A stretch of DNA of 64,000 nucleotides from Glutamicibacter nicotianae. Lineage in GTDB: Bacteria > Actinomycetota > Actinomycetes > Actinomycetales > Micrococcaceae. Positions within the stretch are counted from its first letter, which is position 1, and every line of letters begins with the position of its first letter. The notes below the pieces were generated by a model. The model worked only from the letters and a program-made list of their open reading frames with translations, did no database searches and was not told the DNA's origin. Below are positions 44,133-54,537 of this stretch, piece after piece. The DNA lies in contig NZ_BJNE01000004.1 in the NCBI RefSeq assembly GCF_006539525.1, positions 124,001 to 188,000 on the forward strand, given 5' to 3'. A program made the translations under genes and the position numbers.

Positions 44133-44960
44133 ATGAGCACCGCAAACGTAGCTGATACCCGGGAAAATCCGACACCTGCCAAGCACAAGGCAGGCATCGC
44201 CGCAACGATCCTGCGAGCACCCAAATGGCTGCTTGCGCTGATCCTGCCGCTGGCCACCCTGGCTGTCTGGCAATTCGTCACGGTGAGCGGCACCGTTGCC
44301 CCGTGGACGCTGCCGACTCCAGGCTCGGTCGTTGCCGCCGCCTTTGAGCTCCTCGAAGATGGCGATCTTGGCAAGCACATCGGCATTTCCACCCAGCGTG
44401 TTCTGCTCGGCTTCGCCTTTGGTTCCCTGCTCGGCCTGGCGCTGGGCGCCCTCGTCGGCCTGTCCAAATTGGCAGATGCGTTTCTGGGCCTGAGCATCAG
44501 CGCCCTGCGCGCCGTCCCTTCGCTGGCTTGGGTTCCGTTGCTGGTGCTCTGGATGAAAATGGGCGAAGATTCCAAGGTCACGCTCGTGATCATCGGCGCG
44601 TTCTTCCCGGTCTTCACCACCGTCGCCTTGGCATTGCGCCATGTCGATGCCCACCTGATCGAGGCCGCTCGCTCCTTCGGCTTGAAGGGACTGAAGCTGC
44701 TGCGCACAGTCCAGCTGCCCGCGGTAGTCCCTTCCATCTTCTCCGGACTGCGCTTGGCACTGGCCCAAGCGTGGCTCTTCCTGGTCGCGGCTGAACTGCT
44801 CGGAGCATCGATGGGCTTGGGCTTCCTGCTCACCGATTCGCAGAACAATGGCCGCCTGGACCGCCTGATCATGACCATCGTGCTGCTGGCCGTCTTCGGA
44901 AAAATCACCGATGCCCTGCTATCGATAGCCGAACGCTGGGCGATCAAACGCTGGACCTAG
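44133..44960 (+). CDS. ssuC: Sulfonate ABC transporter permease
   Basis: 275 residues, six membrane helices. LRAPKWLLALILPLATLAVW, TQRVLLGFAFGSLLGLALGA, LRAVPSLAWVPLLVLWMKMG, and the EAA coupling loop LIEAARSFGLKGLKLLRTVQ followed by LPAVVPSIFSGLRLALAQAW, typical of SsuC/TauC. Six bases after ssuA. No ssuD or ssuE follows, so the desulfonating monooxygenase is elsewhere or is one of the NtaA/DmoA-like enzymes in the window. Confidence 0.93.
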   Translation: MSTANVADTRENPTPAKHKAGIAATILRAPKWLLALILPLATLAVWQFVTVSGTVAPWTLPTPGSVVAAAFELLEDGDLGKHIGISTQRVLLGFAFGSLLGLALGALVGLSKLADAFLGLSISALRAVPSLAWVPLLVLWMKMGEDSKVTLVIIGAFFPVFTTVALALRHVDAHLIEAARSFGLKGLKLLRTVQLPAVVPSIFSGLRLALAQAWLFLVAAELLGASMGLGFLLTDSQNNGRLDRLIMTIVLLAVFGKITDALLSIAERWAIKRWT

Positions 44961-45021
44961 CCCCGGACTAGCTAGCACCGGCTGGCAACGCTATCCCTTC
45001 CCCCACCAAAGAAAGTTTGCA

Positions 45022-46983
45022 ATGACCACCGAATTGGCAACAACCTCAGCACCTGAATCAGAGGCGGCACGCCAGGAATTCTGGGACGAAGCGGCGCACC
45101 TTTTGGATTGGGACACCCCGTGGCACACCACCAGCCGCATCATTCCGGCTGACCCCCAGGCGCAACGCGGCCCGGAAATTTCCTGGTATCTCGGCGGCAA
45201 GCTGAACGCGGCAGTGAACTGCGCCGACCGCCACGTCGCCGCAGGACGCGGCGAGAAGGTTGCGCTGTACTTCGAAGGCGAACCCGGCGACCGCGTTGCA
45301 GTCACCTACAAGAATCTGCAGGAGCGGGTTTCCCAAGCTGCCAATGCCTTGGAATCCCTGGGCGTGGTGAAGGGCGACCGCGTGGTCATCTACCTGCCGG
45401 TGCTCATTGAAACCATCGTCATCACCTTGGCATGCGCCCGCATCGGCGCCATCCACTCGCTGGTCTTCGGCGGGTTCTCTGCCGAAGCACTGAAGTTCCG
45501 CGTGGAAGACACCAAGGCGAAGGTGCTGGTCACCACCGACGGCCAGTTCCGCCGCGGCACCTCGGTCCCGGTCAAGGACAACGCCGATGCGGCAGTTGCC
45601 GGCGAGAACGAAATCGAAAAGGTGCTGGTGATCCGCCGAACCGGAGATGAGATCCCGTGGACCGAGGGCCGCGACGTCTGGTGGCATGAGGTGGTTGATA
45701 CCCAGTCCACCGAGCACACCCCGGAGTTCTTCGACTCCGAGACGCCGCTGTTCATCATGTACACCTCGGGGACCACCGGCCAGCCCAAGGGCCTGGTGCA
45801 CACCACCGGCGGCTACCTGACGCAGGCGGCCACCAGCTACAACATGCTGTTCGCCAATCCAGACGAGTCCCAGCGCGAGCACGATGTGCACTGGTGCACC
45901 GCTGACCTGGCCTGGGTCACCGCCCACACCTACGAGATCTACGGTCCACTGGCTAACGGCGTCACCCAGGTCATCTACGAGGGCGTGCCCAACGCCCCGC
46001 ATCCGGGCCGGCACTTCGAGGTCATCGAACGCTACAAGGTCACCAGCTACTACACCGCTCCCACCTTGGTCCGCTCGCTGATGGGCTGGTTCCCCGACGG
46101 CATCCCGGCAGAATACGACCTGTCGTCGGTGAAGATCGGCGGCACCGTGGGCGAAGCGGTCAACCCCGAGGCGTGGAAATGGTTCCGCCAGCAGATTGGC
46201 CGCGACACCGCGGCGGGCCTGCCCATGGTCGATACCTGGTGGCAGTCGGAGTCCGGCGCGACAGTGCTTTCCCCATTGCCTACGGATGAGCACTTCAAGC
46301 CGGGTTGCGCCGCACGTCCGCTGCCGGGCATTTCGGTGGACATCGTTGACGCCAATGGCCGCAGCATGCCGGCCAACGAGCAGGGAAATATTGTCATTAC
46401 CCGCACCGGCCCGTCAATGGCCCGTACCGTTTGGGGCAATCCGGCACGCTACTACACCAGCTACTGGGAACAATACGTCGAGCAAGGCTGGTTCCTGGCC
46501 GGTGACGGTGCCCGCTTCGATGAGGACGGCGACATCTACATCCTGGGCCGCACCGATGACGTGATCAACATTTCCGGCCATCGGCTGTCCACCATCGAGA
46601 TCGAGTCGGCGCTGGTCACCAACCCCGGTGTGGTGGAAGCCGGCGTCTGCCCCACCCCGGATCCCAAGACCGGACACGCTGCTACCGCCTTCGTTGTGCC
46701 GCTGGACAAGACCCTGATCGCCGAGTCGCCTGATGCGGATCTCGCTGCCCGGCAGGCCGAATTCATCGCCGAGCTTCGCGAGACCGTCGCGGTCCAGATC
46801 GGCCCGATTGCCAAGCCGCGTGAAATCGTCCTGGTTCCAGATGTGCCCAAGACGCGTTCTGGCAAGATCATGCGCCGCCTGCTCACCCAGTTGTTCGAGG
46901 GCACCACGCTCGGCGATACGACAAGTCTGCAGAATGAGCCGTGCATCCCGGAGATCAACGCGATCTGCCGCGCTCGCGGCTAA
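45022..46983 (+). CDS. acsA: Acetyl-coenzyme A synthetase
   Basis: 653 residues, full length for AMP-forming Acs: acetate + ATP + CoA to acetyl-CoA. Motifs: ALYFEGEPGDRVAVTYKNLQ, FIMYTSGTTGQPKGLVHTTG (P-loop), VDTWWQSESGA (acetate pocket Trp), WFLAGDGARFDEDGDIYILG, DDVINISGHRLSTIEIES and the acetylation-site RSGKIMRR (Lys615). Own promoter space of 61 bases after ssuC and a strong bidirectional terminator downstream. Lets the cell use external acetate, or acetate released by degradation. Confidence 0.96.
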   Translation: MTTELATTSAPESEAARQEFWDEAAHLLDWDTPWHTTSRIIPADPQAQRGPEISWYLGGKLNAAVNCADRHVAAGRGEKVALYFEGEPGDRVAVTYKNLQERVSQAANALESLGVVKGDRVVIYLPVLIETIVITLACARIGAIHSLVFGGFSAEALKFRVEDTKAKVLVTTDGQFRRGTSVPVKDNADAAVAGENEIEKVLVIRRTGDEIPWTEGRDVWWHEVVDTQSTEHTPEFFDSETPLFIMYTSGTTGQPKGLVHTTGGYLTQAATSYNMLFANPDESQREHDVHWCTADLAWVTAHTYEIYGPLANGVTQVIYEGVPNAPHPGRHFEVIERYKVTSYYTAPTLVRSLMGWFPDGIPAEYDLSSVKIGGTVGEAVNPEAWKWFRQQIGRDTAAGLPMVDTWWQSESGATVLSPLPTDEHFKPGCAARPLPGISVDIVDANGRSMPANEQGNIVITRTGPSMARTVWGNPARYYTSYWEQYVEQGWFLAGDGARFDEDGDIYILGRTDDVINISGHRLSTIEIESALVTNPGVVEAGVCPTPDPKTGHAATAFVVPLDKTLIAESPDADLAARQAEFIAELRETVAVQIGPIAKPREIVLVPDVPKTRSGKIMRRLLTQLFEGTTLGDTTSLQNEPCIPEINAICRARG

Positions 46984-47014
46984 TCAGCCAGGCCAAGCCT
47001 CCAGAGGTTAAATA

Positions 47015-47060
47015 AAGTGAAGCTTCTTCCCGGAATCGGGAAGAAGCTTCACTTGCTTTG
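47015..47060. terminator. Strong bidirectional terminator acsA / BCCT
   Basis: 17-bp perfect stem (47015-47031 with 47038-47054), six-base loop ggaatc, flanked by AATAA upstream and TTGCTTT downstream. Lies between convergent acsA and the BCCT transporter gene. Confidence 0.88.
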
Positions 47061-47067
47061 CCGGTAA

Positions 47068-48945
47068 TTACTCCCCGGCAGTTGGCTTCGGGCTCTCGCC
47101 GTCGCCCTCAGTTTTCTTGCCGTCCTCCACCGGGTCAATGGTGGCCTCGGTGGCTTCGGTGGCGAAGATCTTCACTTCAGCCTCCTTGCCATCGGCACTG
47201 ACCAAAGGAATTTCGGTGGTCATCAAGCTGAACTGGCTGCCCTCATGGCGGTCAATCGCCTGGCCCACGGAATGCTCAAGCACCTTGCGGGCCACCTTGT
47301 CGCCCAGCACCAGCGGATCGTTGCTCAAGTCCTTCCACAACGCCACGCAGAGCAGCAGCATCACGATGACGAACGGCAGCGCCGAAACAATGGTGATGTT
47401 CTTCAGGCCGTTCAATGCCTCCGCCGGATGATCACCGCCAGCCAGCAGCATCACCGCGGCAACAGCACCGGTGGCCACGCCCCAGAAGATCACCGCCTTC
47501 TTGGTTGGCTCTTCGGCGCCGCGTTCGCTGAGCGCACCCATCACGATCGAGGCCGAGTCTGCGCCGGTCACGAAGAAGATCGCAATCAGCAGCACGGTGA
47601 CGACCATCAGCACGGTAGCCACCCAGCCTGCCAGCGGCAGGCGGCCGAGCATGTCGAAGAGGATCAGATCGAAGTTGATGTCTGGGGCGCCATCGACGAT
47701 ATTGGCCAGCTTTTCCCCGGTTTCCCCGGCGCGTTCGGCACGTTCCTGAATGCCGATTGCGCCGCCACCGAAGATCGAGAACCAGATCAAGGTGACAGTC
47801 GATGGCACCAGCAGCACGCCGGTAACGAACTGGCGAATCGTGCGGCCGCGGGAGATGCGGGCGATGAACAGGCCGACGAATGGGCTCCAGGAGATCCACC
47901 AGGCCCAGTAGAAGACGGTCCACGAGGACAGCCAATCAGACATTGCAACATCGCCAGCCGCCGTGCGCGAAGCCATCTCCGGCAAGTCGCCAATGAAGGA
48001 GCCAATGGCGTTGGGGATGACATTAAGGATGAACAGCGTTGGACCGCCAATGAATACGATCAACGCGATGATCACTGCCAGCACCATGTTGGTGTTGGAC
48101 AGCCACTGGATGCCGCGCTCAATGCCGGAAACAGCGGAAGCAACGAACAAGGCAGTCAAAATCGCGATGATGACCACCAGAACGCCGGAACCGACTTTCT
48201 CCATCATCCCGGTGGCCTGGATGCCGCCGCCAATCTGCAATGCGCCAAGGCCCAGCGAACAGGCCGAGCCGAAGAGCGTGGCGATGATAGCCAGGATGTT
48301 AATCGTGCGGCCGCCCCAGCCGTGGATGGCGCGGTCGCCGAAGAGCGAGCTGAACATGGCGGAGAACAGCTGCGGGCGTCCCAGCCGGAAGCTGCCGTAG
48401 GCCATGCCCAAGCCGACAATCGCGTACATGGCCCATGGGAACAGCGTCCAGTGGAAGAGCGTGGTGCCCATAGCGGTACTCAGTGCCTCGCTGGTGGAGC
48501 CTTCCACGGTTCCCGGAGGAGGCGACATGTAGAAGTACAGCGGTTCGCCGACCCCGTAGAAGACCAGTCCGATGCCCATGCCGGTGGCAAACATCATCGA
48601 GATCCACGAAACCGTGGAGAACTGTGGCGATTCACCGTCCTTGCCCAGCGGGATGCGCCCGAAATTCTTCGCTGCTACGACAATAGCGAAGACCGCGAAT
48701 AATGCGGCGGCGATGACAAAAAGCCAACCAGTGTTGGTGATAACCCAGTCCAAGGCTGCGCTGGAGGCCTTGCCCAGCCCCGACGGGGTGGAGAAACCCC
48801 AAATGATGAATGCCAGCGCGATAACGCCGGCGATTCCGAATACCCAATAATCCGTACCGGAAAGGGAGTACTTCTTAGGTCGCCTGTGGCGAACTGAATG
48901 CAGTTCCTCGACGAGGTCTACGATTGATTGATCCGTCTGCTTCAT
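47068..48945 (-). CDS. BCCT-family (betaine/carnitine/choline) transporter
   Basis: 625 residues, 12 predicted membrane helices. Family motifs: LGKDGESPQFSTVSWISMMF, FATGMGIGLVFYGVGEPLYF, LFHWTLFPWAMYAIVGLGMA, and the conserved Trp-rich SWTVFYWAWWISWSPFVGLF, then FARISRGRTIRQFV-like (IARISRGRTIRQFVTGVLLV). Acidic C-terminal tail. Sodium- or proton-coupled uptake of quaternary ammonium osmolytes such as glycine betaine; some members take DMSP. The usual two glycine-rich segments of Na+-coupled carriers are present. Transcribed from the large 48946-49607 gap. Confidence 0.93.
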   Translation of the reverse strand: MKQTDQSIVDLVEELHSVRHRRPKKYSLSGTDYWVFGIAGVIALAFIIWGFSTPSGLGKASSAALDWVITNTGWLFVIAAALFAVFAIVVAAKNFGRIPLGKDGESPQFSTVSWISMMFATGMGIGLVFYGVGEPLYFYMSPPPGTVEGSTSEALSTAMGTTLFHWTLFPWAMYAIVGLGMAYGSFRLGRPQLFSAMFSSLFGDRAIHGWGGRTINILAIIATLFGSACSLGLGALQIGGGIQATGMMEKVGSGVLVVIIAILTALFVASAVSGIERGIQWLSNTNMVLAVIIALIVFIGGPTLFILNVIPNAIGSFIGDLPEMASRTAAGDVAMSDWLSSWTVFYWAWWISWSPFVGLFIARISRGRTIRQFVTGVLLVPSTVTLIWFSIFGGGAIGIQERAERAGETGEKLANIVDGAPDINFDLILFDMLGRLPLAGWVATVLMVVTVLLIAIFFVTGADSASIVMGALSERGAEEPTKKAVIFWGVATGAVAAVMLLAGGDHPAEALNGLKNITIVSALPFVIVMLLLCVALWKDLSNDPLVLGDKVARKVLEHSVGQAIDRHEGSQFSLMTTEIPLVSADGKEAEVKIFATEATEATIDPVEDGKKTEGDGESPKPTAGE

Positions 48946-49566
48946 TGCGTTCTTCCTTCACTGGTGAGATCCCGTGGAGAAGTTCCAGACGGAATCTGCC
49001 CAGCCATCGTTTCTAGAGTCAACGATCGCCATGCAGTGTGATTGATTGCGAATTGCTTTTCGGGTGTCCGTCCGTTGTCTCTAAATCTCGCGTCAGAACT
49101 GCCTGAAAGAAACAGCTATTCTGCGCAAATATCCCGCGAAATGTTCCTGCGAAGTGACCCGATTTAGCACGGAATTGACACGATAAATCCAAAATGGGCC
49201 TTTTCCAGCATTGTCGACATCTCACCGAGGGTCAAATCAGATCCTTGATTTCACGCCATTTCCAACGCTGGATACGCTCTGGATCACGATGTTTTCGCTG
49301 GCACCGCCATCCGTGTGAGCTTCCTCGCCTCGCTCGGATTTCCGGTTTCCGCTTCCACGAAATCCTTACCCGCCCCGAATTACTTCCGAAGTCGGAATGA
49401 CCTATTCTCCACTTTGTTTATTCGTCTGAAATATCCAGGATTCAACAATCGCCTCAGCTTCGATCCCCTCCCACCAAGGCATTCCTCATAAGGCATACTT
49501 CCTGCACAGAAACCTTTTCGACCCATTGTTGCCACTCACCAACTTGTAACCTGAAATACATTCGAA
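48946..49566. other. Long gene-free region between BCCT and furA
   Basis: About 620 bases, noticeably AT-richer than the genes on either side. Short open frames exist on both strands, but none has a ribosome site, codon pattern or homology I recognise. It must contain the BCCT promoter. I see no tRNA, riboswitch core or clear long palindrome; an unrecognised small RNA or osmotic control site is possible. Confidence 0.5.
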
Positions 49567-49607
49567 CTTATCTTGACTCGTTCAAAATAAGCAGGCATGC
49601 TGGTTAC
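49567..49607 (+). promoter_or_regulatory. furA promoter with Fur-like operator, apparently leaderless
   Basis: CTTATCTTGA (49567-49576) and TCAAAATAAG (49582-49591) form a 10-bp inverted repeat with one mismatch and a 5-base centre, overlapping the -35 TTGACT (49573-49578). A -10-like CATGCT (49596-49601) follows after 17 bases. A start point about 7 bases later falls on the A of the furA ATG, and no Shine-Dalgarno is seen, so the message is probably leaderless. FurA would repress its own operon here. Confidence 0.6.
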
Positions 49608-52320
<2,713 letters not shown>

Positions 52321-52352
52321 CCGCTAACCGGCCGCTAGCTTCAGGCAGATAG

Positions 52353-52401
52353 TGCTGGGCTGTTGCTCCCCCGATGGGAAGCAACAGCCCAGCATTTGTT
52401 T
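52353..52401. terminator. Bidirectional terminator katG / ogt
   Basis: 14-bp perfect stem (52353-52366 with 52381-52394), 14-base loop, followed by TTTGTTTA. Between convergent katG and ogt. Confidence 0.88.
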
Positions 52402-52418
52402 AATCCGGCTATGGGCAG

Positions 52419-53048
52419 TTAGAAAAGCGTCGCCGCGCTGCCGGCGAAGTCCGGATTCTCCAGTTTCAGCAGCTCCGTCTTGGCTTGCAGCCCTCCCAGA
52501 TAGCCGCCCAGCGAACCATCGGTGCGCAGCACGCGGTGGCAGGGCAGCACGATGGGAATCGGGTTGGTGGCGCACGCTGAGCCGACGGCGCGCACCGCCT
52601 TCGGCTTGCCGATCTGCTGCGCCAGCTGGGCGTAGCTGCGGGTCTGCCCGTACTCGATGTGCCCCAGTTCCAGCTGCACCTGGCGGCGGAACTCGGTGGA
52701 GAGCTGCAGATCCACCGGGAGCTCGAAACTGTGCCGTGTTCCCGCGAAGTACTCATCCAGTTGCCGGGCGGTCCCATCCAGGCTCGTCTTGTCGCGCAGG
52801 ATGCGTGGGCTGAGCTTTTCCGAAAGCAGCTCAAGTATCCGGTCATGGCCCTCGGATTCGAATGCCACCCGCACCAGCCCGGCATCGGTGCTTGCCAGCA
52901 GCAATGAACCCACTGGGCTGTCGACCACCCGATAGGCGACATCGACAAGTTCAAATGCCCGGGCTCGCTCAACGAGCTGGCCATGCAGCGCGTCGAGGGC
53001 TTGCATTTCAGCGGCCGTCGCCTGCGGCCGATAATTTTTTTCGTTCAT
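52419..53048 (-). CDS. ogt: Methylated-DNA--protein-cysteine methyltransferase
   Basis: 209 residues. Suicide repair protein taking the methyl from O6-methylguanine onto Cys170 in the IVLPCHRVLR motif; the preceding SYAQLAQQIGKPKAVRAVGS is the helix-turn-helix with the arginine finger, and GSLGGYLGGLQAKTELL follows. The N-terminal ~115 residues form the usual Ogt N-domain. ATG 53048 overlaps the sigma-factor stop as ATGA, so the two are coupled; the longer open frame lies inside the sigma gene. Confidence 0.94.
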   Translation of the reverse strand: MNEKNYRPQATAAEMQALDALHGQLVERARAFELVDVAYRVVDSPVGSLLLASTDAGLVRVAFESEGHDRILELLSEKLSPRILRDKTSLDGTARQLDEYFAGTRHSFELPVDLQLSTEFRRQVQLELGHIEYGQTRSYAQLAQQIGKPKAVRAVGSACATNPIPIVLPCHRVLRTDGSLGGYLGGLQAKTELLKLENPDFAGSAATLF

Positions 53049-53542
53049 GGCTGCTCCCGCCATAGTTCTTGGTCTGCTAGCCGGGCACGCAGGTTCTTGA
53101 TCCCGTCCGCTCCAGCCCTGCGGGCAGCGGCTTCGCTGCCGGAAAGGATTTCGGCAATTTGCGCATAGCTCATCCCGCCGAGGTACCGATAGGCCACCAC
53201 CTGCCTTTGCTTGCCGGGGAGCTGATTCACCTCGTGCCACAGCTGCAGATTTTCCAGCTGCAGATCCGGCCGGTTCATCCCGGAGCCGGGACCGTCCATG
53301 TCCTGGTCGATGAGGATCTCCGGCTTATGCTTGCGCAACTCGTCAATGGCCTTGTTCCGGGCAATGCGTACCAGCCATGCCAGGACATTGGCCTCCTCGG
53401 GAAGCTGCGGGTAGGCCTTGAGTGCGGCGAGGAAGGTTTCTGACCATGCGTCTTGCGCGCGGTGCTCATCCAGCAGGGCGCGGCAGACACGCAGGACGTT
53501 CAGTCCATAATCTTGGACTATCCGCTCGAATGGTGCTTGCAT
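53045..53542 (-). CDS. RNA polymerase sigma factor, ECF-like, linked to ogt
   Basis: 165 residues. Region 2: ERIVQDYGLNVLRVCRALLD, AQDAWSETFLAALKAY, NVLAWLVRIARNKAIDELRK. Region 4: VNQLPGKQRQVVAYRYLGGM, SYAQIAEILSGSEAAARRAG, DGIKNLRARL. No anti-sigma gene is adjacent; the coupled partner is ogt, an arrangement I recognise from other Actinobacteria. It may direct an alkylation or DNA damage response, but that is inference. ATG 53542 is preceded by AGGAGAGCC. Confidence 0.87.
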   Translation of the reverse strand: MQAPFERIVQDYGLNVLRVCRALLDEHRAQDAWSETFLAALKAYPQLPEEANVLAWLVRIARNKAIDELRKHKPEILIDQDMDGPGSGMNRPDLQLENLQLWHEVNQLPGKQRQVVAYRYLGGMSYAQIAEILSGSEAAARRAGADGIKNLRARLADQELWREQP

Positions 53543-53656
53543 GGCTCTCCTGGGATTTCGCGACCTCGTGGCCTCTCACCATGTAAACGCAGCGGCAACC
53601 GATCCTGTGAGGTGTGAATGAAAAAAATTTCGTTCATGCCGCGACAGCATGGATTT

Positions 53657-54217
53657 CTAGAAGGCCACCAAGTCCAATTCGCCGGCGAGCTGTTCGAGCC
53701 GGGCCAGGTCCACGTCGATGATTTCACCGTTCTCCACGCCTTGGGGTTCCTTGGTACCGGATAGCGCGTCGCGAATGGTGCGCATGGTGGCCCCATGGCT
53801 GACAATCATGATTTTGCGCCCGGCATGCCTGCTGGCGATGTCCAGCAGCGCCGGGACCGCGCGGCTCAAGATGTGCGCACGCGGCTCAATCTGCTCTGCG
53901 GCAGCAGCCGATTCCTCGTCACTGACCTCCGCCATGATCCGGCCTTCCAACGGGCCGAAACCGCGTTCAATGAGTTCCGGAACGGCGTTGCCCGTCGCTG
54001 CTCCGATCTGCTGGGCAATCAGCACGGCAGTTTCCTGGGCGCGTTCCAAGGGGGAAGCCAGAACCAGCGAGAAGCCTTCGCCGATGAGCTTGCGCCCGAC
54101 CTCGCGCGCTTGTTCGCGACCGGTCTCGTTCAACGGAATGTCGGTACGCCCCTGCAGGCGGCCTGCAAGGTTCCAATCGGTCTGCCCATGCCGTACCAGT
54201 GCGAACGAAGTATCCAT
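53657..54217 (-). CDS. Histidine phosphatase family protein
   Basis: 186 residues, phosphoglycerate-mutase-like fold. LVRHGQTDWNLAGRLQGRTD holds the RHG motif (His10 forms the phosphohistidine), LVLASPLERAQETAVLIAQQ the second arginine region, and IMIVSHGATMRTIRDALSG the second catalytic histidine. Acts on small phosphorylated molecules; the precise substrate (sugar phosphate, nucleotide, alpha-ribazole phosphate) is not deducible. Monocistronic; divergent from the riboswitch-E metY leader, 113 bases away. Confidence 0.9.
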   Translation of the reverse strand: MDTSFALVRHGQTDWNLAGRLQGRTDIPLNETGREQAREVGRKLIGEGFSLVLASPLERAQETAVLIAQQIGAATGNAVPELIERGFGPLEGRIMAEVSDEESAAAAEQIEPRAHILSRAVPALLDIASRHAGRKIMIVSHGATMRTIRDALSGTKEPQGVENGEIIDVDLARLEQLAGELDLVAF

Positions 54218-54330
54218 GACTCCAGCCTACCGGTGCAGCAGATGTCGAAGAATCTCCGATATCAGGCCCGATACGCAACGTTACGACTCATAGTTGGGTC
54301 ACGAACGGTCATGTTGCGAAGATTATTACA

Positions 54331-54419
54331 CCATCCCGAGCGGCTGAGAGATCTGGTTCGATGACGCCGCAGCAACCTGCCACATCCGGTGGTTACGGTG
54401 CTACCGCCAGAAACGATGC
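54331..54419 (+). ncRNA. SAM-I (S-box) riboswitch E, upstream of metY
   Basis: 89 nt. P1 CATC/GATG, core GAGAGATCTGGTTCGATGA, GCAACC, P3 (CCACATCCGGTGG), GGTGCTACCGCCAGAAACG. Loop CTGG pairs with CCAG. Slightly diverged from copies A-D in the P2 loop and 3' end. 118 bases of leader separate it from metY and contain the hairpin at 54442. Confidence 0.93.
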
Positions 54420-54441
54420 AGCCGCTTACCCGTTGGAGAAC

Positions 54442-54475
54442 GGCAGGAAGCGACATTGATTCCGGGATTCCTGCC
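54442..54475 (+). promoter_or_regulatory. Hairpin in metY leader, candidate expression platform
   Basis: GGCAGGAA (54442-54449) pairs perfectly with TTCCTGCC (54468-54475) around an 18-base loop, between riboswitch E and metY. No T tract follows. It may be an alternative structure responding to riboswitch folding or a Rho-access site; inference only. Confidence 0.4.
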
Positions 54476-54537
54476 TCGATCGCGGCCCGCCCTGCGGTGC
54501 ACGTGAAACCCCCGTCGACAAGGAGTCGTAAGCCACC

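Noticed and set aside
49019-49400. Two 68-codon frames on opposite strands in the BCCT-furA gap
   Set aside because: No RBS, odd composition and mutual overlap; not supported as genes.
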